Source of the DNA: Heterodera schachtii
Lineage: Eukaryota > Nematoda > Chromadorea > Rhabditida > Heteroderidae
NCBI GenBank assembly: GCA_023374025.1
Contig: SIJG01000174.1
Location: forward strand, 152,549-216,548
Reading direction: 5' to 3'
DNA length: 64,000 nt
Position 1 is the first letter of the stretch, and each line of letters opens with the position of its first letter. Under the pieces are notes generated by a model that was not told the DNA's origin, made no database searches, and saw only the letters and a program-made list of their open reading frames with translations. Made by a program: the position numbers and the translations under genes. Positions 11,831 through 22,541 of this stretch are shown one piece after another.

Positions 11831-13646
11831 ATGGGTTTGGCATCAACATTTTCATTGCTATTCTTCATAAAAATTGCTCTGTTCTCATGGAATGTTTGGG
11901 CCAAAAAGTCATCAGCTAATAAACAATTTATTTATTTTAAGTTTTAATGGGTAAAATCATATTTTATGCCCTTTAGATGATCGACAACTTCGGAAGCCGT
12001 GAATTGCGAATTGCTGAAGGATGGCAATTATGTGTGGGACTGCAGCAGTACACGCCAAAAAACAAAAATTTTGAAAATAATATTAATAGATTAGAGAAGT
12101 AGCCCCATCCGAAAAGCATGACAAAACATTCAGTGCGTTAATTAATGGACAAGAGTCAAGACAAAACCGTAACCCTTACAAACACTAATTACTAAATATG
12201 CTATCATTTTATTTGAATTTATATTTCAGTATTACTCAATTTGTGCCAATGGACGCGAATTGCCAATGGAGTGCTATTCCGGGCTGAAGCTGAACCCGAA
12301 CACCAACCAATGCGATACGCCAAGTTCGGTGGACCCGTGCCACAGAAAGCATCGGCCTTCGAATGTGCTGTATCGCGCGGCGGACCCGTTCAATTGCCAA
12401 GTGAGCAGCGGACCATAGGGGGAGATTTAGGTTTTAAACCTACAAAAATAAAAAAGGGATTAGCTGAATAATTTGGATTCAAAAAATGAAATAATAATTT
12501 AATAAAATTATTCTTATTTTGAATAAAAAGGAAAACCCTGACGGCGATTATGAAGCGAGTGCCTGTTCAACAATATACTACGTGTGTGAGGGGACAGAAG
12601 CATGACAAGCATTGCCCACCGGCTTGGTGTACAACAGACATGCTCGTATACAAAAGAATACATAAATAAAATTTTAATCAATTTATCACATAAATTTAAA
12701 AAAGGTGTTTGCGATTTTGCTTCAAAATGTCGCAAAAAGCCGTACAGTGATGGAGGAAACAAAAATGGAGGAGGGCAAAAAGGCAATGGGAGGACGACGA
12801 CAATGTGATCGGAATGAGAGCGGAAGATGAGAAGGACGAAGGGAAGCTGATCAACAACAAAAGAAGACAACTCCGAGCCAAATTCTGATGATCATAAAGC
12901 GGACGATGAAGCGGAAAAGGGAGGAAAAGCCATGGCAAAGGGGAAAAAGAAAGTGGCACGCAAGCGACGAGCGATTAGCAGGCAATTAATATTTAAAAAA
13001 AGAGAAATTTTTGTTGGAAATAATTTTTAAATTTGTCTTTCAGTTTCATGCCATCGCCTCAATCGCTCAATATTTCACCTCCTCGCCCATCAGCAGCAGT
13101 AACAGTTGAAGAACAAGCAATTATCATCCGTCCAACAACATCCAACCACCAGCAAAAGCCCATTATACCATTTTCAACCTTTATTTCCCGAAAAACCCGA
13201 AATCAACGTGTTCAGGTATTATTAATTCACTCAAAAATATAAAATAATTCAAATTTTGTTAAATTTATTGAAATTATCAAACAATTTTTTTTACAAAGGT
13301 CTGACAAGGAATTGGACGCTTCTTCAGCAGCTGAAGAAATTGACACATTTCGGACTTATTGGAAATGTCAAAAGCAAAAGCGAATCGACCGGCAGAAAAA
13401 TCGGGTGAACATTTTAAAAAATGAATTTTTCCGTGTGCATTTTTTTGCATTTTTATTTGCTGTTATTACGAAAAATAATAATGAAAAATTTTTATTTTAA
13501 ATATGTTAAGAAAAGGCATCTGCCGGTGATGGAAAAGATTTAGTGGTAATTTACGTTTCATTAAATTTTATTTATTTATTTTCTTCTCCAATTTTTAAGG
13601 TCGACGAAATTGCTGACTTGCTAATGATGCTATAAAAGACCTGTGA
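11831..13646 (+). pseudogene. Broken copy of secreted two-CBM14 protein gene
   Basis: Exon for exon it matches the intact gene at 28074-29907, but many one- or two-base deletions interrupt it. Examples: a T and an A lost in the signal-peptide exon; CCAGTG reduced to CCGTG before the first Cys; the donor CAGCAG|GTACAC reduced to CAGCAGTACAC; a base lost at the exon 3 acceptor junction; two bases lost in the second CBM14 domain and one more before GGCTTGG; several more in the charged tail. As written it cannot encode the protein. Because the deletions also hit noncoding DNA and tend to fall in base runs, low consensus quality is as good an explanation as biological decay. Confidence 0.8.
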
Positions 13647-14005
13647 AGAAGAAAAGATATGATTTGATGATAAACAAAAGTCGGCAGCAGAAGAGAGCAC
13701 AAAAGAAAATTTATTTACGAACTTTCCATTTTTGTGCGTGAAATTTAAAATGTGTATTTAACATTAAAAAATGAAAAATCTAAATTGATTTAAATTAATA
13801 AACTAAGCGATAAATTTTTTGTATAGCTAATCAATTTAAGTTCTAACAAAAATTAATCCTCTAGATTTATTTCATTTGATCATTTATTTGCCATTATTTT
13901 AATTGCAACCCCAAAAAATGTCTGTCTAATAAATTAATTATGAATCTATTAAATCTCTTAATTTTCAATCTCTCCCTCCTTTTCTGATCAGATCACTTTG
14001 CTTGA
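13647..14005. other. Convergent intergenic region, copy 1
   Basis: AT-rich 3' flanks of the CBM14 gene (plus) and the pectate lyase (minus). AATAAA-like motifs occur, but none can be assigned firmly. Confidence 0.45.
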
Positions 14006-15044
14006 TTAGCCGCTTGTGGTGCCCGAAATTATGCAATTTTTGCCGTCTCCGCTCGACCCGACGTCGAAACTGCGCAGCATCGGCGGCTCCGTTTGCTTGT
14101 CGTTGCCCTCAAATTCGGCACACACTTTCTTCGATGGTCCGCTCACTTGCACATTTTGATGGTCGCCACGTCGCCGTATTTTCGTTCGTTGATGCCGCAC
14201 AACAGCGTTTTCAGTCCCGTCACTTTGACATCTCCACCACGAATTTGCGTTTTTGGCATTGCGATTTGCAGTTGCCACACGAACGCACCAATTTGCCAAT
14301 GTTTTCGCATGAAAGGAAGGCAATTTTAATTAGAGAAAAATAATTACATAATTAACAGAACACGGGGAAAAGATGGGTTTTGCCTGAATGAGAATTCGTC
14401 CACAATGGCTCAAAATCTTTAAAAAATTCCATTCCATTGCATCCATGGCATTGGACATCCAATTGAATTCCGGGATTAATTGCCCCTAATTAATAATTCC
14501 AACCACAAAAACTTCCCAACATAATTTGTCGAGCTTATTCTCAAAAACTAAGTACATGTGCCTATTTTATTGAAATTTTATCAATTACCACAAAATCTTT
14601 GACTGTCAAAGTGCCGCCGTTCATTTGGAACACTTTGTCCGCGGCATTTTTCACACCGCCGCCCGTCACCAGAAAATCGTATTCCGTGCATCCGCTGCTG
14701 CTCCGGAAAGTGGCCGCGTCTTCGCCCACCTTTTCCCACCACACATTTTGCAGCGTGCACCCGTCATAGCAGTGAATGCCGTCCGCCCCGTTTTGGCCGA
14801 TGATCAAATTTTTGATCACTGCTCCCTTTTCGGCACGGATCAGTGCTTTTTGGCCCTCCGACTGATCACCAGTGCCCAACGCCGAAGAGGCGGTCAACCG
14901 TTTGTAGCCAAAGTCTTTGGTGCCGCCCGACACTTTGATGGTTGCCGAAACCGTTTCATCACTTGTTGCTTTTGGCCATTGCTGGCCAAAAGCATTTGGT
15001 GCCAAATTGGCAAAAGCAATGCCGAGAATGATTAATGAATGCAT
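14006..15044 (-). pseudogene. PL3 pectate lyase, duplication copy 1, frameshifted
   Basis: Exon 1 (14589-15044) is open. It gives a signal peptide (MHSLIILGIAFANLAPNAFG) and the first ~150 residues of a PL3 pectate lyase, with the DGIHCYDGC and EDAATF motifs. Exon 2 (about 14006-14308) should carry RSCGNC, LCGINENYGDVATIK and the FDVGSSGDGKNCI end. It has single-base losses near 14309, 14156 and 14230 and a small rearrangement near 14180, so its frame breaks several times. The intron is ~210 bp longer than in copy 2 and ends in AT rather than AG. The family cleaves polygalacturonate by beta-elimination outside the cell. This copy is probably nonfunctional or mis-assembled. Confidence 0.8.
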
Positions 15045-16428
15045 TTACTTTAATAAAATTTCAAATTAAAACTTTTTATTTTTAATATGTTGAGAAATGA
15101 TAATTTAAATTACTTTTTATACGGAAATTTTTGCATCATTTTCCATTTTCGATAAACGGAATGTGTTGGCAATCATAAAAAATTTTCTATGAAATTTGTT
15201 AGCAGTGAATTTTCATTGATTTGATGGGCTCAGTTCGAAAGAGGTCAATTTTTTGGTTCGTTTCCGCCAAAACATTCCGTCAAAAATTTGAATTTCATTT
15301 GGCATATCTCTGTTTTTAAAGTTGTGCAATATAAAAATGGCTTTCTCTCAGTCGGTTAATTTTTTTTTTTGACGAACCGTAAAATTATTTTTTAACAATT
15401 AAAGCAATGAAAATAATAATAAAATATATTTAAAATTTTATGAATTAATTTTTGTTGTTTGTTTCTTTTTTGCGCCACTTCACGAGAAAGCCTTCCCAAA
15501 TTTTTCTGATGTGAGCTATTTTCTTAACAAAGCCCCTAAGAATTTCATCTTTTCCCGACGTTGACTATCAGCACCGCCGGGACCTGTTAAATTTCCCCGA
15601 AATAAAAATCAAAAAATCGAAAAAAATTTTCCCGAAGAGAGTAAAAATAATAAAATTTAAAATATGAAAAAAGAAAAAAACAATGAAAATTGAAATGAAA
15701 ATAAAAATTATACAAAAATAAAGAAAATTACCCAAAAATTTAAATAATTATTTCTATTAAAAAAAAAAGCATTTTTTTGAAATTAAATCAAAAATAAAAG
15801 AAATTGTTTATGACGAAAATACATAATAGTGTTTTTCCCAAGGAAATTGGGAATGAAAATTAATTAAAATGATTCATCCGAAAAAGGTAAACGACAATTC
15901 CATTCATAAAAATATTATCAATTCATAAAAAGCATGATAAATTTTAAAGAAATTGAAAATGAATAATAAAACACAAAATAAAATTTAACTAATTAACAAA
16001 TGAAATTCCCCAGTGCCCGCCCCCGTGGCAATTCAGTGCGTTTCCCTTCCCTGCGTTCCCTCCCTTGTCCTCTCCGTGCCATTGTGGGAAATTCTTTGGT
16101 TTTGCCGTTGTGCCGTGCCCTTCTGGTCCCTTTGAAGTTTTGCCGCGTCCCTTCTCTTTTCCCCCTATTTTTGCATAATTTGTGCCGTTTGTTGTTACTT
16201 TTTGTGACTTTGTTCCTTCATTTTTGAGTCTTTAAATTCGGTCCCGTTCTTCTGCCAAATTTTTCGCCTCCAAAAGGGGAAGGTTTCTATCCATTCCACG
16301 GCATATATATTTATTTATATTTAATACTAAAAATATATTTTTCGTAATTTTTTCTTTGAAGGTTTTGCCAACCAAACTTGGCTAACTTAGTATCTTGAAA
16401 AATTCGTTCAAAACAGCGAAATTTTTTC
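15045..16428. other. AT-rich pectate lyase 5' flank, copy 1
   Basis: A C/T-rich stretch at about 16000-16220 can be read as a 75-codon frame, but it is not preserved in copy 2. No gene called. Confidence 0.45.
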
Positions 16429-16557
16429 AGAATTTCCATTGCAATTTCTCTGCTTTAGTCTGCCGTAGTGTTCCTCGAAGTCCTCCGGCATTTCGGCGCC
16501 CGACATGGAAAATGCTGTCGGCACTCCGTCCTCACAAAAGGTACTCTTTGAATCAGA
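16429..16557 (-). pseudogene. Copy 1 of a coding-like exon of unknown gene
   Basis: 129 bp matching the exon at 32512-32640. In this copy the donor after the last codon reads GAAAAA instead of GTAAAA, so the splice site is lost. It lies at the right edge of the duplication. Confidence 0.5.
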
Positions 16558-16578
16558 CTGCAAAGCAATCAATGTACA

Positions 16579-17426
16579 GAATTAATAAATTAAGTTCCTT
16601 TGGGTTAGGCTAAAAAATGGGGGCCCGGACACGATGCGCGGAAAACGAAACGCGACTGTTGCACTCCAAATTAGTTGAAAATTGTCTTTAAATAAGTTAC
16701 TATTCGGGGCTTAAAAATACAACCTTTTGGACCTTTAATAGCTGTTGGCCTTTTCAATGCATTGACTATCAATTCGCGTAAATGTGCTCATAACATTTGA
16801 AGGGGAAAAGAAGAGTTATTAAAATTAAAAATTAAAAAAAATTAATTCATTTATTACTTTCGATGATTAAATTAAACGAATAAATTTACAAATTTATATT
16901 TTTTTTAAATTAAAACTTTTTTGTCACCATCGCAAAGAATGCTCGCGCAGACAGCAATTTGAACAACACTGTTGCCTTGCCGTCTCTTGCCACAATGCGT
17001 TGCCACTGGCACTCTCTCTGTGAAAGAATTGAAAAAATTAAATTAAGAAATTTCTTTATAATATAAAAAGAAAAAACGAATGCTTTTTGATGCAAATTCA
17101 GGAAAATTTTCTGTATTTTAATTGATCTTTTTACAAATTCAAATTTGCCGATCCCGGACAAACTTATTTTAAATTATTTTTTTTATAATTATTTTTTTTA
17201 CTATAGCGTATGGGAATGACTTTTTCAGTGAATGCTTTACAACTATCTAAAAATATTGAGTGATCAATTTGATTTATTGTTTAAAAATAAATTTCTTCAA
17301 TAAGATTAATTATTAAATATTTAATTGGCAAGGACTTTAAAAATAAATTTTAACACATTTTTCTTCATTTAATTTGAAAAGATGTATTTTTCAAATTTTT
17401 ATTTATTTTTCTTCCCTTTTTAGAAT
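16579..17426. other. Unique AT-rich DNA right of duplication copy 1
   Basis: One minus-strand open piece at 16910-17020 follows a good acceptor (TTTCACAG) and encodes about 35 residues ending VTKKF. No partner exon or family could be identified. Confidence 0.4.
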
Positions 17427-17615
17427 ATGCTGAGTTTTTTGCGAAATTTTAATTTATATTTTTTCGTTACCTGCCTTCACGCCCCATCAAAGGCCTACGT
17501 TTTACGAATTTTCCAATCAGTCCGCAAAAGATGCAAACGGTTCGATGAATTGTTCCGTTCATCAGATCCCCACTTAGCTAAAATCTCCTATTTAGGCTTT
17601 AAGAAAGACTGGTAA
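17427..17615 (+). CDS. Possible small secreted basic peptide
   Basis: A 62-codon frame beginning MLSFLRNFNLYFFVTCLH, which resembles a signal peptide, followed by a basic, Cys-poor stretch (SVRKRCKRF). A TTTTTAG acceptor-like site just upstream could serve trans- or cis-splicing. There is no known domain and no second copy. It could be chance in AT-rich DNA. Confidence 0.3.
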   Translation: MLSFLRNFNLYFFVTCLHAPSKAYVLRIFQSVRKRCKRFDELFRSSDPHLAKISYLGFKKDW

Positions 17616-17969
17616 TTTTTTTTTACTTAGAATGAATAAAAATTAGATAGAAGAAACTTTTTTAAAGTATTAATTTGAGTTTGACATGGAACTGTGCCTA
17701 GGTTTTTGGGTTTTACTTGTTGTTTTGTCCATAAAATAGATTTGCTTAAACAATGAATCCAGGCCCAGGCTCAGGTTTTTTAATGCCAATTCTTTCAATA
17801 AAATATGTGTATTTAAATTTTCTTTTCTCAATAAATAAAATTCTTTTTTCTTATATAAATTCGGGGGTGCCTGTGTTTTTAAATTTTTTCTATTTTCATG
17901 TGATATTTTTAATTTAATTTTTTTAATCGATAATAAATTCGCATTTTATTCATTTATATATAATAATCG

Positions 17970-19840
17970 GATATACATATAATCCATCTGATGACTCAGA
18001 CGGACATAGCACGGAAAGAAAAGGCATGTGAAGAGAGATCATTGTTGTGGCATAGGCATATACATTAACGAAAATGACGTATTCTTTATTCACTAAATTA
18101 AACAAATGCCATTCTGTGCAAGGCTTTGCATCATTTTATTTATTTATTTTTTGAATTTCTTTGCCATGTGATTTCCATGTGAATTGTCAATTATATGCAT
18201 ATTATAATAGTGGCACATTTATATGTATATAAATAAAAAATATTACAAAGAAAAAGCGCAATTTTTATTTAATAACATTCAATTCAAATTATATGTTTAA
18301 TTTCTTTGTTTTGTTTTTTCTTTCATTGCCTTTTTCCAAAATCATTGGAAATTCAAATGAAATGAGCAAAAGGTAAACAAATGAATTTTAACAATAAAAT
18401 ACTCAATTAATTTGTTATTTTACATAAAAATAAATTAGGAAATTTTGTGTGAAAATTTTCTTTTTAAGCGCTTCACGATCCAATTCGGTTGGTTCTGATA
18501 ATTCGGATAATATTATGACGACAGCCCAAATATATGCCGAATTTTATCCTTCAAACTTTGTGTCCGATTCGGTGAATTAAATGAATAATTTAATGTTTAA
18601 AAAATAATATTTTAATAATATTTTTAATTTTTAGGCTTTCAACGGGTCACATCTGTTGAAAAAGTCGCTTTCCTTCAACCCAACAAAATCCAAAATGGCA
18701 ATGACATAAATAAATAATAAATTAATTAATTAATTTTGCAATTTTTAATAATAATTTAGGAGAACTCTGACAATGAATCACAGCAACACATTCAAAAATC
18801 ATTGTCCTTTAAACCCTCAAATATTGGGAAAATATCGAAAGAAAGTCCGACCAATCTGCTTGAAGAATCATTCAAAAATAATCGAAATTTAAAATTGAAA
18901 AAAGAGATGGAGGAGAAAAAGAAAAAGATTTTGGAAGAAAAGATTGACAAATGGTTCGGAAGCAAAAAGGGAAATGGCAAAAATGGTGAAATTAATTAAT
19001 AATATTTAAAAAATAGGCTAATTAATGTATTAAAAAGAAAACCGAGTTTTTAAATGAATGAAACAAAACCAAAAACAATTCGTTGGATTGATTTATATTT
19101 TTAATGATTTAATTAATTACAATAGAATAATCAAATAACAAAATTTAGCAAATTCAAATTAATAAATTTCAGCAGGAAATGAAGAAAACAAATTGCGTAA
19201 TATTCTCGTTGATTGGTGTCTGACCACTTTTCCCAATGCAAATATTAAAATGTAGAAAGAATAGAAAAACAAAAAAGAGATTAAATTATCAAAGTGTTTT
19301 ATTGTCTGTATGTAAATAAAAAAATTTTATTATGATTTTTTGGACAATAAGAACCAAAATGTCAAAAAATTATAAAATTGGCTCAGAATAACGCTTTAAT
19401 TATTTTAAAAATTAATTTTTAATTTGTCGATTTTTAGGTTATATTTAAAAAATTCTTTTAAATTTTTCATAAAAAATTCAGATCGAAATATTAAAACTTA
19501 AAATTTGTGTCCCAACTCGGAATACGGCTGGTTAGCTCATCCTCATTTAAAAAAAAAAAATTGATTATTAGGGTTTTTCTTAAAAAATGTTGTTTTATTT
19601 TTTCATGGGAAATTCTCAAAACTCAAAATAATTAAAAATGAAAAATATACGAAAAATACGAAATCGTATCAAAAAATCCAAAAAATTGCTGCTGTTTGTC
19701 TATTCCGTGCTGCCGCTAAAGAGCACAAATTTTTTATAGGAACAATTTTTTTGATACTTAATGAATTATTGAATTAAAAATTGCGCTATTAAATAAGCTT
19801 TCTTTTTATAAGTTGACCATTTTTCATAGGGTACATTTAT
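17970..19840 (+). repeat. Inverted duplication, left arm
   Basis: About 1.87 kb that is repeated as reverse complement at 20530-22372 with few differences in the inner part and more near the outer ends. The outer border lies near GGATATACATATAATCCATC and the inner border near TTGACCATTTTTCATAGGG. It carries the secreted-protein gene at 18293-18999. Confidence 0.93.
18293..18999 (+). CDS. Small secreted lysine-rich protein, copy A of palindrome pair
   Basis: Four exons (18293-18372, 18469-18571, 18635-18697, 18760-18999) join in phase into 161 aa. A clear signal peptide (MFNFFVLFFLSLPFSKIIG) is followed by a Ser/Asn-rich part, then two related motifs LKKSLSFNPTKSK and IQKSLSFKPSNIGK. The protein ends in a Lys/Glu-rich helix (EMEEKKKKILEEKIDKWFG) likely to form a coiled coil. 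There are no cysteines and no transmembrane segment after the signal. I do not recognise the family. Secretion and small size would fit an effector, but that is inference. Intron 3 starts with GC (ATG|GCAATG), while copy B has GT at the same place. Confidence 0.65.
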
Positions 19841-20529
19841 GGTGGAATCCGAAAAAGCAAAAATATTGTCTATCAGCTCTTTTATATTCTATAAAAAAAC
19901 GGCCTTAAAATTCATATTGTGACTAAATTTGTTTTTTTAAACATATAAATTTTTTACAACAATGGAACATTTGACACTTTAAAATCAAGTTCTCATTTTT
20001 ACAAACATACGTTTTTTTTAAAATAACTTTATAGAATGCCTGCATATCTGGGTTTTCTGAAGCAGCAAAAACGGCGGCGTTTTACGTAATCTCAACAATT
20101 TGAATTCTCGACTTTTTGTTCGAATTTGGGTTTGGGGTTCGAAATAGGATGAAGCAGCCTGGCAATGGCTTCGCGCGCATGCGAAGTCGCAACGACTTCA
20201 TTTGGCGCTTGCATTCGGTTGGAGTCGGCTTGAGCCCAAAATGTCATTTTTCAAATTAACACGAAAAACTTTTATTTATTTTAGGTCAATTAAACTTTTT
20301 TGGAATTCATACATAATAAGAGCTAAATAAGGAGACATAAAAAGCCTCTACAGTTCGGTGACACATTTCTGATTATTCTTTAGATACGGTTTTTACAGAA
20401 AATCCCTGTTTCCGATTTCCCACAAAATAAATTGGAATGTAATGAGATTTTTGGCATTTTTTATAAATAATTTATAAATAATAAAATTCATTTTATATAA
20501 AGACTGGTACTACAAAGTGATAGACAACA
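19841..20529. other. Unique spacer of the inverted duplication
   Basis: About 690 bp with no gene recognised. It has an unusually GC-richer patch near 20140-20220 that contains a short hairpin. Confidence 0.6.
20183..20199. repeat. Short hairpin in palindrome spacer
   Basis: GAAGTCG and CGACTTC form a perfect 7-bp stem around CAA, near the centre of the large inverted repeat (centre of the arms about 20180). Confidence 0.7.
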
Positions 20530-22372
20530 TTTTAAATGTACCCTATGAAAAATGGTCAACTTATAAAAAGAAATCTTATTTAATAGCGCAATTTTTAATT
20601 CAATAATTATTAAGTATCAAAAAAATTGTTCCTATAAAAAATTTTGCTCTTTAGCGGCAGCACGGAATAGACAAACAGCAGCAATTTTTTGGATTTTTTG
20701 ATACGATTTCGTATTTTTCGTATATTTTTCATTTTTAATTATTTTGAGTTTTGAGAATTTCCCATGAAAAAATAAAACAACATTTTTTAAGAAAAACCCT
20801 AATAATCAATTTTTTTTTTTTAAATGAGGATGAGCTAACCAGCCGTATTCCGAGTTGGGACACAAATTTTAAGTTTTAATATTTCGATCTGAATTTTTTA
20901 TGAAAAATTTAAAAGAATTTTTAAATATACCCTAGAAATCGACAAATTAAAATTAATTTTTAAAATAATTAAGCGTTATTCTAAGCCAATTTTATAATTT
21001 TTGACATTTTGGTTCTTATTATCCAAAAAATCATAATAAAATTTTTTTATTACATACAGACAATAAACACTTTGATAATTTAATCTCTTTTTTGTTTTTC
21101 TATTCTTTCTACATTTTAATATTTGCATTGGGAAAAGTGGTCAGACACCAATCAACGAGAATATTACGCAATTGTTTTCTTCATTTCCTGCTGAAATTTA
21201 TTAATTTGAATTTGCTAAATTTTGTTATTTGATTATTCTATTGTAATTAATTAAATCATTAAAAATATAAATCAATCCAACGAATTGTTTTTGGTTTGTT
21301 TCATTCATTTAAAAACTCGGTTTTCTTTTTAAAAAACATTAATAGCCTAATTTTTAAACATTATTATTAATTAATTTCACCATTTTTGCTATTTCCCTTT
21401 TTGCTTCCGAACCATTTGTCAATCTTTTCTTCCAAAATCTTTTTCTTTTTCTCCTCCATTTCTTTTTTAATTTTAAATTTCGATTGTTTTTGAATGATTC
21501 TTCAAGCAGATTGGTCGGACTTTCTTTCGATATTTTCCCAAATTTTGAGGGTTTAAAGGACAATGATTTTTGAATGTGTTGCTGTGATTCATTGTCAGAG
21601 TTCTCCTAAATTATTATTAAAAATTGCAAAATTAATTAATTAATTAATTATTTATTTATGTCATTACCATTTTGGATTTTGTTGGGTTGAAGGAAAGCGA
21701 CTTTTTCAACAGATGTGACCCGTTGAAAGCCTAAAATAAAAATATTATTAAAATATTATTTTTTAAACATTAAATTATTCATTTAATTCACCGAATCGGA
21801 CACAAAGTTTGAAGGATAAAAGTCGGCATATATTTGGGCTGTCGTCATAATATTATCCGAATTATCAGAACCAACCGAATTGGATCGTGAAGCGCTTAAA
21901 AAGAAAATTTTCACACAAAATTCCTAATTTATTTTTATGTAAAATAACAAATTAATTGAGTATTTTATTGTTAAAATTCATTTGTTTACCTTTTGCTCAT
22001 TTCATTTGAATTTCCAATGATTTTGGAAAAAGGCAATGAAAGAAAAAACAAAACAAAGAAATTAAACATATAATTTGAATTGAATGTTATTAAATAAAAA
22101 TTATGCTTTTTCTTTGTAATATTTTTTATTTATATACATATAAATGTGCCACTATTATAATATGCATATAATTGGCAATTCACATGAAAAATCGCATGGC
22201 AAAGAAATATCAAAAAATAAATAAATAAAATGATGCAAAGCCTTGCACAGAATGGCATTTGTTTAATTGAGAGAATAAATATTTCGTCATTTTTATTAAT
22301 GTCTATGCCTATGCCACAACAAAGATCTCGCTTCACTTGCCTTCTTTTCCGTGCATAGATGGATTTATATCC
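20530..22372 (-). repeat. Inverted duplication, right arm
   Basis: Reverse complement of 17970-19840 with scattered substitutions and small indels. It carries a second copy of the secreted-protein gene on the minus strand, so the two genes converge towards the spacer. Confidence 0.93.
21354..22069 (-). CDS. Small secreted protein, copy B with a shifted C-terminus
   Basis: The same four-exon gene as 18293-18999: exons 21990-22069, 21792-21894, 21668-21730 and 21354-21605. The signal peptide and the first ~110 residues are preserved, including both KSLSF motifs. A one-base deletion near 21470 (TTAAAAAAG against TTGAAAAAAG) moves the frame. The acidic-basic helix of copy A is replaced by a strongly basic tail (KKKWRRKRKRFWKKRL) that runs to a stop at 21354. 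All introns here have GT-AG ends. It may be a pseudogene or a neo-functional tail. Confidence 0.55.
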
Positions 22373-22541
22373 CCGCCTATTAAAAATTAAATAAAAATCA
22401 AATGAAAAAAAGAAAAATTAAAACGCATTTGTTTTTCCACTTTCACACATACCGGCACTGTCGTGTTAATTTAAAAATGGGGTTTATAAAAATTAAAATT
22501 AAAAATGATAACAAAAACAAAATTCGACAGTGTCAATGATT

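Larger units (their letters stand above)
8805..16578 (+). repeat. Segmental duplication, copy 1
   Basis: Aligns in the same orientation with 25270-32662 over its whole length. It starts at the TGGAGTCCCTACTAACCGA border of a MITE and ends after CAATCAATGTACA. Relative to copy 2 it has two extra blocks of roughly 200 bp (about 10335-10555 and 14345-14560), the latter inside the pectate lyase intron. It also has dozens of single-base differences, mostly deletions. It carries the same gene set: tRNA-Glu, CBM14 gene, pectate lyase and a minus-strand exon. Confidence 0.95.

Noticed and set aside
14002..15035. Plus-strand frames of 113 and 136 codons (also 30689-31099; minus strand at 57338-57784)
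   Set aside because: They are antisense shadows of the pectate lyase exons, caused by the higher GC content of those exons.
16000..16227. 75-codon frame MKFPSARPRG and its counterpart at 32087
   Set aside because: A few indels between duplicates give unrelated translations, and the sequence is pyrimidine-rich low complexity.
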